A DNA stretch of 64,000 nucleotides from Taibaiella soli (lineage in GTDB: Bacteria > Bacteroidota > Bacteroidia > Chitinophagales > Chitinophagaceae), in contig NZ_QKTW01000003.1 of the NCBI RefSeq assembly GCF_003236175.1, forward strand, positions 170,298 to 234,297, given 5' to 3'. A program made the position numbers and the translations under genes. The notes beneath the pieces are model-generated. The model did not search any database. It was not told the DNA's origin and saw only the letters and a list, made by a program, of their open reading frames with translations. This document shows, in pieces, positions 41,262 to 49,764 of this stretch (positions are counted from its first letter, which is position 1; each line of letters starts with the position of its first letter).

Positions 41262-43382
41262 CTAGCGATTATAAGACAATCCCATATTCCACAGCATAAA
41301 TGCCCATTTGTCGGCTTGTTCGTCAATGAGCATGGAAGTTGGTTTGCCAGCACCATGGCCCGCTTTGGTTTCAATGCGGATCAGCGTTGGATTAGTGCAA
41401 CTTTGAGCAGCCTGCAATTCTGCCGCAAATTTGAATGAGTGTGCCGGAACCACACGATCATCATGATCGCCCGTCATAACCATTGTAGCAGGGTAGCAAT
41501 CACCTTTTTTCACATTGTGTACCGGAGAATATTTGTAGAGATAATCAAACATCTCTTTGCTGTCATCGGCAGTGCCATAGTCGTAAGCCCAACCCGCGCC
41601 AGCAGTGAATTTATGATAGCGTAACATGTCTAATACACCAACGGCAGGGAAACAAACTTTGTACAGATCCGGGCGTTGCGTCATACACGCACCTACCAGC
41701 AGACCGCCGTTAGAGCCACCACTGATTGCCAGATAATCTTTGCTGGTGTAGTTTTCTTTAATCAGATATTCGCCTGCGGCAATAAAGTCATCAAATACAT
41801 TTTGTTTGTTAGTCTTTGTGCCCGCATTATGCCATTTGTCGCCATACTCACCGCCACCGCGCAGATTTGCTACGGCATAGACGCCGCCGTTTTCCATAAA
41901 CACCGTATTGCTTACGCTAAAAGAAGGTGTGAGGCTTATATTAAACCCACCATAACCATACAGCATCACCGGATTTTTACCATTGAGCTGCATGCCTTTT
42001 TTGTAAGTGATGATCATCGGAACCAGCGTGCCATCTTTTGACGGATAGAAAACTTGCTTGCTTTCAAATTCATCGCCGTTTATTTTCACGCCGGAAGTTT
42101 TGTACAGCGTAGTTTTTCCATCAGCGATATCGTATTTGAAAATGGTAGCCGGCGCCGTGTAAGATGTATAAGTATAGTACACTTCTTTTTCTTCACGCTT
42201 GCCGCTAAATCCGCTTGCTGCGCCCAATCCCGGGAGCTTTATTTCGGTTTCTTTTTTGCCTTCCAGGTTGTATTGGAACACTTGAGAAACGGCATCCTTG
42301 ATATATTGTGCGAAGAATTTTTTACCACCTGTAGAAACGGTGAGTGGAAATTCTGTTTCAGGAATCAGGTTTTTCCAATGTTCCGGTGTTGGATTGTTTG
42401 CGTCTGTAACTACCAGTTTGCGGTTAGGTGCATTACGGTTGGTCGTCAGATACAGTTTGCCATTTTCGGCATAAACGACATCTTGTTCATTCTCGAAACC
42501 GGTTACGATTGGCACGATCGGTGCGTCTTTTTTAGAAAGGTCCTGAATGTAAAGCTCGTTGCCGTAAGTAGCATTAGCCGCGGAGATTACCAGGTATTTC
42601 TGATCTTCTGTAACGCCGCCACCGATATATCTGCGCGGTGTTTTTTCACCACCAAAGATTAATGCATCCTGCGATTGTTTGGTGCCGAGTTTATGGAAAA
42701 ATAGTTTGTGCACTTGCGTTTTTTCAGAAAGCGCGCTGCCTTTTGGTTTGTCATAACTGCTATAATAGAAACCTTCGTTGCCGCGCCATGAAAGACCGCT
42801 GAACTTGATGTCCACCATAGTTTCGCCGATCTGCTTTTTGGTTTTGGTGTCCAGTATAAATACTTTTCTCCAATCGGAACCGGCTTCAGAAATCTGATAA
42901 GCGCAGAGTGAACCATCTTTTGAGAACTCAATGCCGGCTAGCGATGTGGTGCCGTCGGCAGAGAATTTGTTCGGATCTAAAAACACTTCTGGTGTGCTGT
43001 TGCCTTTCTGGCGATACAGTACGTATTGATTCTGCAGTCCGTCGTTTTTGTAGAAATAAGTGTAGTCACCTTCTTTAAACGGGGCAGTATATTTTTCGTA
43101 GTTCCAAAGTTCTGTAAGACGCTGTTTGATGACGTTGCGGAAAGGAATTTGCGACAGATATTTATCCGTCACTTCGTTTTCCGATTTTACCCAATCCTTG
43201 GTATCGTCAGCCATATCGTTTTCCAGCCAACGGTAAGGATCAGCCACTTTCTTGCCGAAAAACTCATCGGTCTGTGTTACTGTTTTCGTCGCCGGATAAG
43301 TACCTGTGAAGGCAGCCTTATTCTGAGCGTTTGCTGCTATTGTCATCATAAGTAATGGCGTACAGAGTGTGCGCAGTTTCAT
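41262..43382 (-). CDS. Prolyl oligopeptidase family serine peptidase (S9A)
   Basis: A 706-residue peptidase with a signal peptide (1-19), so likely periplasmic. The N-terminal seven-bladed propeller begins VTQTDEFFGKKVADPYRWLE, typical of S9A. The C-terminal alpha/beta hydrolase domain has Ser557 in GGSNGG, the Asp in DHDDRVVP (639-646) and His676 in KAGHGAG. It cleaves short peptides after proline. It is leftward and monocistronic. Confidence 0.95.
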   Translation of the reverse strand: MKLRTLCTPLLMMTIAANAQNKAAFTGTYPATKTVTQTDEFFGKKVADPYRWLENDMADDTKDWVKSENEVTDKYLSQIPFRNVIKQRLTELWNYEKYTAPFKEGDYTYFYKNDGLQNQYVLYRQKGNSTPEVFLDPNKFSADGTTSLAGIEFSKDGSLCAYQISEAGSDWRKVFILDTKTKKQIGETMVDIKFSGLSWRGNEGFYYSSYDKPKGSALSEKTQVHKLFFHKLGTKQSQDALIFGGEKTPRRYIGGGVTEDQKYLVISAANATYGNELYIQDLSKKDAPIVPIVTGFENEQDVVYAENGKLYLTTNRNAPNRKLVVTDANNPTPEHWKNLIPETEFPLTVSTGGKKFFAQYIKDAVSQVFQYNLEGKKETEIKLPGLGAASGFSGKREEKEVYYTYTSYTAPATIFKYDIADGKTTLYKTSGVKINGDEFESKQVFYPSKDGTLVPMIITYKKGMQLNGKNPVMLYGYGGFNISLTPSFSVSNTVFMENGGVYAVANLRGGGEYGDKWHNAGTKTNKQNVFDDFIAAGEYLIKENYTSKDYLAISGGSNGGLLVGACMTQRPDLYKVCFPAVGVLDMLRYHKFTAGAGWAYDYGTADDSKEMFDYLYKYSPVHNVKKGDCYPATMVMTGDHDDRVVPAHSFKFAAELQAAQSCTNPTLIRIETKAGHGAGKPTSMLIDEQADKWAFMLWNMGLSYNR

Positions 43383-43423
43383 TTGCGGAATAAATTTCTT
43401 CTAAAATAATCATAACAAGCCAG

Positions 43424-43448
43424 ACCCCCAACCCCTGAAGGGGAGTCT
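43424..43448. repeat. GC-rich CCCCTGAAGGGGAGT element
   Basis: An inverted copy, almost base-for-base the same as 32710-32732, upstream of the prolyl oligopeptidase gene. Confidence 0.7.
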
Positions 43449-43564
43449 CAGCGCTAGGGCACTTCCCGCGAGGGGAAATCTCAACGCGACGAGGTTTCCC
43501 GCAAAGATGCATAAGAAGCAAAGTTGCAAAGGTTAAAAATACGAGGCAGGTGCTCGCGTTTGGA

Positions 43565-43597
43565 GTTCTCCTCCTTTGGAGGAGCTAGAGGAGGCTT
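43565..43597. repeat. CTCCTCCTTTGGAGGAG element carrying a stop codon
   Basis: A palindrome (CTCCTCC-TT-GGAGGAG-like) followed by CTAGAGGAGGCT. The CTA is the stop codon of the leftward alpha/beta hydrolase; compare TTAGAGGAGGCT at the stop of the ATPase gene at 103. Confidence 0.65.
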
Positions 43598-44514
43598 TTG
43601 ATAGTTTGATACCACAGATCCTTATATTGAATCAGATAATTATCATGGCCCGCTGCGGGAAAAGTTTGCAGTTGCTTTGTCCCCTGCAGGTTCTGGTAAA
43701 TTTCATCAATCTCGGCACGACTTACTTTCTCGTCTTTTTCTCCGTAAAGTAATAACGTTGGGCAATGTACACTTTTGGCGTATGTAGTCGGATTATGCGC
43801 GAATGCATTGAAGCCATTCTCCATGCCGCCCCAGAATGTGAGCAACCCGGCCATTGGAAAAGCGGGAACATGCAGCATTTTAAAACGCGCCTTTACTGTT
43901 TGATAAGTACTGCCGAACGGACATTCAATAATAATTCTGGTTGGCGCAAGTGGACAATCGTGCAATGATTTGAGAATGGATGCTGCGCCCATTGAAGTGC
44001 CAAACAAGACAATGTTTTGTTCGCCTTTTTCATGAATATAATCATAGCAGGTTTTTACATTCTCTGCTTCTTTATAACCGATGGTTGTTTGATTGCCTTC
44101 GGACCCGCCGGAACCCATAAAGTCGGGCAGCAGCACGTTGTAATCCATTTGCTGAAACAAATAAGCTTTGTCGAGCATGCCTGCTTTACTGCTTCCATAG
44201 CCATGAAAAACAATTACGGTTCCTTTTGCATTTGCTGTCGGCAGCCACCAGCATTCCAGTTTTTTATTGCTCTGCAACGTGATCGTTTTAAAAGGCACTG
44301 ATGGTTGCACTTTATTTACCGGTCGTGGTAGGTCAATTCCGAAGAACAGAATTTTGCATTTCTCCGAAAAAGAAATGGCTTCTTCTTTAGTTGTTTTTTT
44401 ACGGATGTCAGTAGCGAAATGTGTGAACTTATAAGCGTGGAAGGCCGCTACTATGTTCATGATCACGAAAAGAACGGTAACAACAACTAATGAACGTTTG
44501 AAGAAGCGTGGCAT
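43585..44514 (-). CDS. Alpha/beta hydrolase, membrane-anchored
   Basis: A 309-residue protein with one N-terminal membrane helix (about 8-27) and an alpha/beta hydrolase domain facing the periplasm. Oxyanion region is FHGYGSSKAG (103-112), nucleophile Ser174 in FGTSMGAAS, acid in LYGEKDEKVS, and His in AAGHDNYL. It resembles the YqkD/BEM46-like group. Substrate unknown. The C-terminus (IKSLL) and stop codon lie within a repeat element, as with the SGNH hydrolase. Confidence 0.85.
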   Translation of the reverse strand: MPRFFKRSLVVVTVLFVIMNIVAAFHAYKFTHFATDIRKKTTKEEAISFSEKCKILFFGIDLPRPVNKVQPSVPFKTITLQSNKKLECWWLPTANAKGTVIVFHGYGSSKAGMLDKAYLFQQMDYNVLLPDFMGSGGSEGNQTTIGYKEAENVKTCYDYIHEKGEQNIVLFGTSMGAASILKSLHDCPLAPTRIIIECPFGSTYQTVKARFKMLHVPAFPMAGLLTFWGGMENGFNAFAHNPTTYAKSVHCPTLLLYGEKDEKVSRAEIDEIYQNLQGTKQLQTFPAAGHDNYLIQYKDLWYQTIKSLL

Positions 44515-44686
44515 GGTCGTTAATGGGTTAATTGGTTAAATCAGTCGTTATTTGTTTTGTGTAGTATCGTTGTGAGTACTCTTCGACTATGTTCAGAGTG
44601 ACAAAGATGGCCCTCATTACGCGGGACATCTCCGACTGTCGATGTGACAATCGCGAGTGCAGGCTTTGAATGGTGGCTCGCGTTGA

Positions 44687-44713
44687 GACTCCCTTCAGGG
44701 ATGGGGGCGTTTA
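44687..44713. repeat. GC-rich ACTCCCTTCAGGG element at a gene end
   Basis: A variant copy (GACTCCCTTCAGGGATGGGG). It ends at the stop codon of the leftward gene at 44711. Confidence 0.6.
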
Positions 44714-45991
44714 TGTCTTCCGTGGTTTTTTCTTCGCCGCAGGAAACAAAACATTATTTAAGATCAAACGATAGCCTGGCGACGTTGGATGTAACGAAAG
44801 ATCAGTTGGCGGATCACCGATTGCGTGTTGATAGTCTTCCGGATCGTGACCGCCGTAGAATGTCCAGGTACCTTTGCCATATTCTCCATGAATATAACGG
44901 GCTTCGTTTGCCGCTTTATTATCGCCCATAACCAGCACACTTGTTTTGAGCACTTCCTTACGGAAAGAAGTTGTCTGGCCCATAAAACCTTTGATGGTAG
45001 TGGTATGGTCCTGACAAAGCATTGTTGGTACCGGATCGAATTTCGCAGAGAACGTGAACAGAGAGAAATAGTCACTTTCCATTGGTACGCGGCGGAAATT
45101 CGTATTGTCGATATTGGAAAATTCGTATTCGTAAGGGTTTTCCGATAGTTTAAAATCTTTAAAAGCGAAACATTGCGTGTAATCCAGCATCTGCTGTGCG
45201 TTGGGTGCAATCGGATCGCCGTCAAACGGCACATCGCAGATATCAGTGTTCTGTGCTGCTACCGCGATATCATAGCTATCCGTTGCGGAACACATTGCGA
45301 AGAGATAACCGCCACCGGCCACAAATCCTTGAATTTTCTTGGCTACGGCCAGTTTTAGCTGCGAAACCTTTTTATATCCGTGTTTGGCTGCCATGGCTTC
45401 CTGTGTGCGCACATCCTCCTGATACCAGGCCGTACCACGGTAAGCGCCCCAGAATTTTCCGTACTGCCCGGTAAAATCCTCGTGGTGCAAATGCAGCCAG
45501 TCGTAAGTAGCCAGTTTATTGTCTAATACTTCGTCGTCGTAAATTTTATCGTATGGTATTTCTGCGTAGGTTAAAACCATAGTTACCGCATCGTCCCAGG
45601 GCAGTTTGTTTGGCGGAGTGTAGACCGCTATTTTCGGTGCCTTCTCCAGTTTAATGACATCGCCATTGAAGTCTGGATTTGCAATTTCATTGAGAATACC
45701 ACCATATTGCGCATCACTCATAACCTGATAATCTACGCCACGGAGCTTACACAGCCGTTCCATACTTTCGGTCTCGTCCATGCCGAAGCTACCGCCTTTA
45801 TAATTCAGCAGCCAGTCTACTTCAACGCCTTGCTTCAGCGCTGCATAGGCTATACCGTATGCTTTTAGATGATTGGTCTGCGTTTCGGCATCCATCGGAA
45901 TGAAAATCTTTGCTGCAAAAGCAGAAAAGCCTGCACAAAGGAACAGGGTGGTAAGGGCGAATAATTTAATATGTTGGAAGCGGAATTGCAT
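44711..45991 (-). CDS. Conserved exported protein (often labelled asparagine synthetase B)
   Basis: A 426-residue protein with a signal peptide (1-26, GFSAFAA), then KIFIPMDAETQTNHLKAYGI and VDWLLNYKGGSF. Homologs in Bacteroidota are annotated as asparagine synthetase B, but I see neither an N-terminal Cys glutaminase domain nor an ATP-pyrophosphatase SGGxDS motif, so that name is not supported. The fold may be glutamine-amidotransferase-like (IQGFVAGGGYLFAMCSATDS resembles a nucleophile elbow with Cys). Periplasmic location and unknown function is the honest call. Confidence 0.7.
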   Translation of the reverse strand: MQFRFQHIKLFALTTLFLCAGFSAFAAKIFIPMDAETQTNHLKAYGIAYAALKQGVEVDWLLNYKGGSFGMDETESMERLCKLRGVDYQVMSDAQYGGILNEIANPDFNGDVIKLEKAPKIAVYTPPNKLPWDDAVTMVLTYAEIPYDKIYDDEVLDNKLATYDWLHLHHEDFTGQYGKFWGAYRGTAWYQEDVRTQEAMAAKHGYKKVSQLKLAVAKKIQGFVAGGGYLFAMCSATDSYDIAVAAQNTDICDVPFDGDPIAPNAQQMLDYTQCFAFKDFKLSENPYEYEFSNIDNTNFRRVPMESDYFSLFTFSAKFDPVPTMLCQDHTTTIKGFMGQTTSFRKEVLKTSVLVMGDNKAANEARYIHGEYGKGTWTFYGGHDPEDYQHAIGDPPTDLSLHPTSPGYRLILNNVLFPAAKKKPRKT

Positions 45992-46145
45992 GATCTTGTT
46001 GCTGATGGGAAATTACTAAAGAATTGACAGTTGACAATGGGCAATTGACATTGAACGAATGAGGATTGAAAATTTATGATTTTGTATTGTTTCCGGATGG
46101 CTTTGGATTGCTCGATTAACTCACGCCAAATGTGCCATTGGAACG
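45992..46145. other. Left half of divergent gap, phrase repeats
   Basis: GACAGTTGACAATGGGCAAT words (46026-46048) and no gene; promoter elements of the leftward gene at 44711 are not clear. Confidence 0.4.
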
Positions 46146-46376
46146 CTAGAAGAGTCAATGCTGGGTCTAAAAGAGTCAACGTTGACTCTAAAAGAATGGA
46201 CGTCGGGGTTAAAAGAGTCAACGTTGATGCGAAAAGAGTGGACATCGACTCTAAAAGACTCGACGCAGACACTAAAAGAGTCAAAGTTGATGCGAAAAGA
46301 GTGGACATCGACTCTAAAAGATTCGACGCAGACACTAAAAGAGTCCATGCCGATACTATAAGCATCAACGTCGACA
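46146..46376. repeat. 21-bp tandem array, 11 units
   Basis: Eleven units of exactly 21 bp start at 46146 and every 21 bp to 46356, each beginning CTAAAAGAGTC or a variant. Units 5-6-7 and 8-9-10 repeat as a 63-bp block (CGAAAAGAGTGGACATCGAC, then CTAAAAGA, C or T, TCGACGCAG). The array lies between divergent genes. It reads through as a heptad repeat in several frames on both strands, which follows from a unit of 7 codons without stops. Confidence 0.92.
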
Positions 46377-46493
46377 TTGAATGAATCATTTGCTGTCAAC
46401 CCGTGTCGGCATTTCATATTTGTCACATTTGAATACATTTCCACATTAATTATCGCATTGTCACATTATCGCATCACCGCATTACCGAATTAG
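46377..46493. repeat. Phrase repeat of CACATTATCGCAT words
   Basis: Words such as TGTCACATT, ATCGCATTGTCACATTATCG and CATCACCGCATTACCG fill 46422-46490, directly upstream of the permease promoter. Confidence 0.5.
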
Positions 46494-46501
46494 TATATTT
46501 G
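46494..46501 (+). promoter_or_regulatory. -7 box of ABC permease gene
   Basis: TATATTTG fits TAnnTTTG, 18 bp before the ATG at 46520. Confidence 0.6.
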
Positions 46502-46519
46502 CACTCTATTTTTACATAA

Positions 46520-47620
46520 ATGGCCAGTTATAGCAATCTGAGGGCATTGAGAGCAATGGTAAAAGCCAGTCTGCAATCAATTTCCAAAAGTCCTTCGTCC
46601 ATCGTTTTTGGTGTGGCATTTCCGTTGATTTTCATTTTAGTATTTGGTTTTCTGGGTGGCGGCAAAGGCTTTAGCATTCACGTTGCGGCAGCTCCGGGCA
46701 GTGATACGACCAATTCGTATTTCCAGGCTTTACAACATGTGCCGGTACTCAAGTGGAAAAGTGAGCCGGATACTGCAGCTGTTTCCAAAGATCTCCAGGA
46801 AGGGAATATTGTGGCCACGATTGATGTCCAAAAACAACCTGAAGGAACGAAGCCTCAGTATAAAGTCGTTTTACAGGCTGCTTCTTCACAGATGGATAAA
46901 ATTCCGCAACTGCAAAGTATTCTGAAAGAAGTAACGCAGCGCCAGGATCCTGAAATCATGGAGCGTACGGATGCTTTGGCCAAAATTGACACTCATGTGG
47001 CGGAAGTCCGTGAGTTTAAAACAATCGATTTCATTTTGCCCGGACAATTAGGTTTTTCCCTGCTGGCCGGTAGTATTTTCGGTACTGCATTTGTGTTTTT
47101 TAATATGCGCCAGACATTGGTGCTGAAACGATTTTTCGCTACACCAGTGCGCAGAGAGGTGATTGTACTAAGCGAGGGTATTGCCCGCATGGTATTTCAG
47201 CTCATCACTTCTGTTGTGATCATCGGGGTGGGCTACTATGCTTTTGATTATACATTGATTCATGGTTTCTGGACGTTCTTCCAGCTGCTTTGTCTGAGTG
47301 CAATCGGCATTATGGTGTTCATGGGTTTTGGTTTTATCATCAGTGGTGTCGCTAAAAGTGAATCCAGCATCCCGCCATTGGCCAACCTGATTACATTACC
47401 GCAATTCCTGCTTGCAGGTACATTCTTCTCTATTGATAATTTTCCGAAATGGCTGCAGCCAATCAGTAAGGCGCTCCCGCTTACTTATCTGAATGATGCG
47501 ATGCGGAAAGTTGCGTTTGAAGGTGTGGGTATCTGGGAAGTAAAATGGGATATTCTGATTCTGCTCGTTTGGGGCGTTGTGGGTTATATGGTAGCCGGCA
47601 GGGTGTTTAAATGGGAATAA
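46520..47620 (+). CDS. ABC-2 type transporter permease
   Basis: A 366-residue inner-membrane permease. It has a first helix at about 27-47 (VFGVAFPLIFILVFGFL), a long extracytoplasmic domain (about 50-170), then five helices (LGFSLLAGSIFGTAFVFF; MVFQLITSVVIIGVGYYAF; LCLSAIGIMVFMGFGFIISG; LITLPQFLLAGTFF; ILILLVWGVVGYMVAG). This is the ABC2_membrane_3 plan of YhhJ/DrrB-like exporters. No ATPase gene is adjacent, so its partner must be encoded elsewhere. Confidence 0.88.
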   Translation: MASYSNLRALRAMVKASLQSISKSPSSIVFGVAFPLIFILVFGFLGGGKGFSIHVAAAPGSDTTNSYFQALQHVPVLKWKSEPDTAAVSKDLQEGNIVATIDVQKQPEGTKPQYKVVLQAASSQMDKIPQLQSILKEVTQRQDPEIMERTDALAKIDTHVAEVREFKTIDFILPGQLGFSLLAGSIFGTAFVFFNMRQTLVLKRFFATPVRREVIVLSEGIARMVFQLITSVVIIGVGYYAFDYTLIHGFWTFFQLLCLSAIGIMVFMGFGFIISGVAKSESSIPPLANLITLPQFLLAGTFFSIDNFPKWLQPISKALPLTYLNDAMRKVAFEGVGIWEVKWDILILLVWGVVGYMVAGRVFKWE

Positions 47621-47665
47621 TCTGGCTGAAAGCATAAAGCTCAAAGCTTCTCTGAATATTAAATA

Positions 47666-47697
47666 AAAGGTCGTACAGCAATGTGCGACCTTTTTTG
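47666..47697 (+). terminator. Permease terminator
   Basis: Stem AAAGGTCGTAC with GTGCGACCTTT-like partner and T run. The same sequence type follows the paralog genes downstream. Confidence 0.75.
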
Positions 47698-47803
47698 CTA
47701 ACGGATAAAATCGACTATTTGTAAGCTCGGTAACAACAAAACAGCTTATTGCGACGTTATGTCTGGACTTGAATCCTGATTTTTTTTCCTAAACATAAAA
47801 CCA

Positions 47804-49234
47804 ATGAAACTGCTATCGATCCTCCTTTGCGCGGTCAGCGCATCAGCTTTTGCACAGCAAAAGACCAATGATTTTTATTCCAGAGTGACCAGCCAGCTGT
47901 CGCCGCAGCTAAAAGAGATTTTAGTAAAACAAATGGCTACACATGGTCTGAACAAAACAACCCTTGACAAGCAAAGATTGGTCGCCTACAGCCTTCGGGA
48001 TTTTCAGAATAACGTCGCCAACGACAGTATGTATTTCGGTTATTCGGGTAATCGTGGTTCTTCCTTTGCTAACTGTATGGAAAATATGGAGGGACGTAAC
48101 GGCAGGTATTCGAAGCCGGACACATTATGGTCTTTTTTCGGTGGTGGGTTGTCATTTGACGCACGCTATACTTATGACAGCCATGATAGTCTGCTGAGTG
48201 TCTATTATGTTGGGATACATAGCCGAGTGGTGTATACGAGAGATAACGCTGGTAATGCCATTATTACAGAGGCTTTTGATTCCACGGGCAATCAAATAAC
48301 CCACACGGCGACATACAGTGCTTACGATAACCAGAACCGTAAAATTCTCGATAGCACGGATCAGTCTAACAAAACAAACTACGCTTACGGTCAGGGCGTT
48401 GACTCGTCCATCCACTACACCTGGGCTACTGCTACAGCCGCCTGGGAGCAGGCTTACATGGCTCTGGATATTTATAATAACGCAGGAACACCTACCGTTC
48501 ATTATCAATTTAGTCCGGCCGGGTCCAATGCCTGGGATTCCGCTTTCCGCGTCAGCTATACCTATAATGCCAACGGCTTTCTTACCTTGGCACTTACCAG
48601 CATCTATGATGACTTAAACAATAGCTGGAGAGATGTCAATAAAGAGATTTTTGATTATACCGGTAACCATCCTTTTTATAGTTATTACGAAACGCTCGAG
48701 AATACACCGTCTGGCTGGGTAGGGGATAATAAATTTGCCTGTCAGACAAACAATGCCGGGAATTGGGATGTTTTTTATGGCTTTGCCTGGAATAATACTA
48801 CCAACGTATGGGACACTTCACGCCGGATAAATTTTACTTACAACAATCTTGATTTGATTTCCACTTTGGAGACCTATCGTTACGATAATACAATCGGTTC
48901 GTTTGAAGCAAATCCGTTTCAGTTGGAAACCTACTATTATAAAACGTATATCGTTCCTAACGCTGTAGACGTTATTCATGCAGTAGCTGCGGAAATCTCG
49001 GCCTATCCGAATCCTGTTTCGGGTAATTTGCACATCGGTGGGAATATCGGGAATCAGGATGTTTCAATGCAAATTATAAGTATCACCGGTGTCCGTTTAT
49101 TCAATGCTAGTGGAAATTGGCAGTCGATGAATAAAGACATAGACATGAGTGGATTTGCGAACGGTGTGTATTATTTGCTCATCAAGGATGGTAACGGAAA
49201 TAAAATAGCTGCGAAGCAGATTATTAAAGCATAA
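47804..49234 (+). CDS. T9SS-exported YD-like repeat protein, copy 1 (subfamily A)
   Basis: First of seven paralogs. The 476-residue precursor has a signal peptide (MKLLSILLCAVSASAFAQQ), a short variable segment with LNKTTLDKQRLVAYS (about 48-62), and the subfamily A block YSGNRGSSFANCMEN. Tyr/Asn-rich beta repeats follow (YTYDSHDSLLS, YTRDNAGNAI, YSAYDNQNRKI, YTYNANGFL), similar to YD/RHS repeats, then the conserved NNAGNWDVF...W block. The sorting domain (YPNPVSGNLH to the end) is the most diverged of the seven and ends IIKA. It is separated from the other six by the metalloprotease gene. Function unknown; surface display is inferred. Confidence 0.85.
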   Translation: MKLLSILLCAVSASAFAQQKTNDFYSRVTSQLSPQLKEILVKQMATHGLNKTTLDKQRLVAYSLRDFQNNVANDSMYFGYSGNRGSSFANCMENMEGRNGRYSKPDTLWSFFGGGLSFDARYTYDSHDSLLSVYYVGIHSRVVYTRDNAGNAIITEAFDSTGNQITHTATYSAYDNQNRKILDSTDQSNKTNYAYGQGVDSSIHYTWATATAAWEQAYMALDIYNNAGTPTVHYQFSPAGSNAWDSAFRVSYTYNANGFLTLALTSIYDDLNNSWRDVNKEIFDYTGNHPFYSYYETLENTPSGWVGDNKFACQTNNAGNWDVFYGFAWNNTTNVWDTSRRINFTYNNLDLISTLETYRYDNTIGSFEANPFQLETYYYKTYIVPNAVDVIHAVAAEISAYPNPVSGNLHIGGNIGNQDVSMQIISITGVRLFNASGNWQSMNKDIDMSGFANGVYYLLIKDGNGNKIAAKQIIKA

Positions 49235-49289
49235 AACCCAGGCTTAAAGCCGAACGCCTAAAGCTCGAAGCTTCTCCTGATATCAAATT

Positions 49290-49320
49290 AAAGGTCGTGC
49301 AGCAATGTGCGGCCTTTTTT
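49290..49320 (+). terminator. Terminator of paralog copy 1
   Basis: Stem AAAGGTCGTGC / GTGCGGCCTTT-like with a T run. Confidence 0.75.
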
Positions 49321-49764
49321 GTGGATTAGATATTTTGTTTAATGGCCGCTCTATTCAGTTTTCGGCGTTAGGTTTTCAGCTTTGAGCCTTTCAATTTAAA
49401 TATCGGTAAAAGCCGATCGGGCAGCGGGTTCTACATTTTTTGCAATCCTTCGTTGGCGGGTAGCATATCTGGGGAAAAATGTCTACGGCCAAAATTCGCC
49501 ACAGCAAAGGTTTTGAGCGGGCCGATAATTTTTTTATATATGAATGCTTGTTCCATATTTTAAAATTTTTTAAAGTTGGATGTTGCAGCTGACAGGAATA
49601 CCCATATTTTAGAATTTTTATATTTAGTCTGAAATCCGTTAATGATGCGGATTTGGGCAATACTTTCTCCTGCGTGAAAAAAATAGTACAGAATTTGTAG
49701 TACAAACCCTGGGAGTTAAAACCTGCTATTTAACCATCTTATTCATTTTTCAAATTTTTCGTTG
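49321..49764. other. Long gap before metalloprotease gene
   Basis: No confident gene. GGTTTTCAGCTTTGAGCCTTT words occur near 49370-49392. An open frame of 41 codons (49431-49556, leftward, starting MEQAFIYKKIIGPLKTFAVA) is the only small candidate; I cannot support it by family or promoter. A short hairpin ATCGG-TAAAA-GCCGAT lies at about 49401-49417. Confidence 0.35.

Noticed and set aside
46076-46384. Rightward heptad protein KRVDIDS-type over the 21-bp array
   Set aside because: Two leftward frames and another rightward frame are open too; kept as a repeat, with the coding option noted.
46520-47620. Pairing of the ABC-2 permease with the ATPase at 103
   Set aside because: They are 45 kb apart with no shared regulation, and the ATPase operon normally has its own permeases next to it beyond the left edge.
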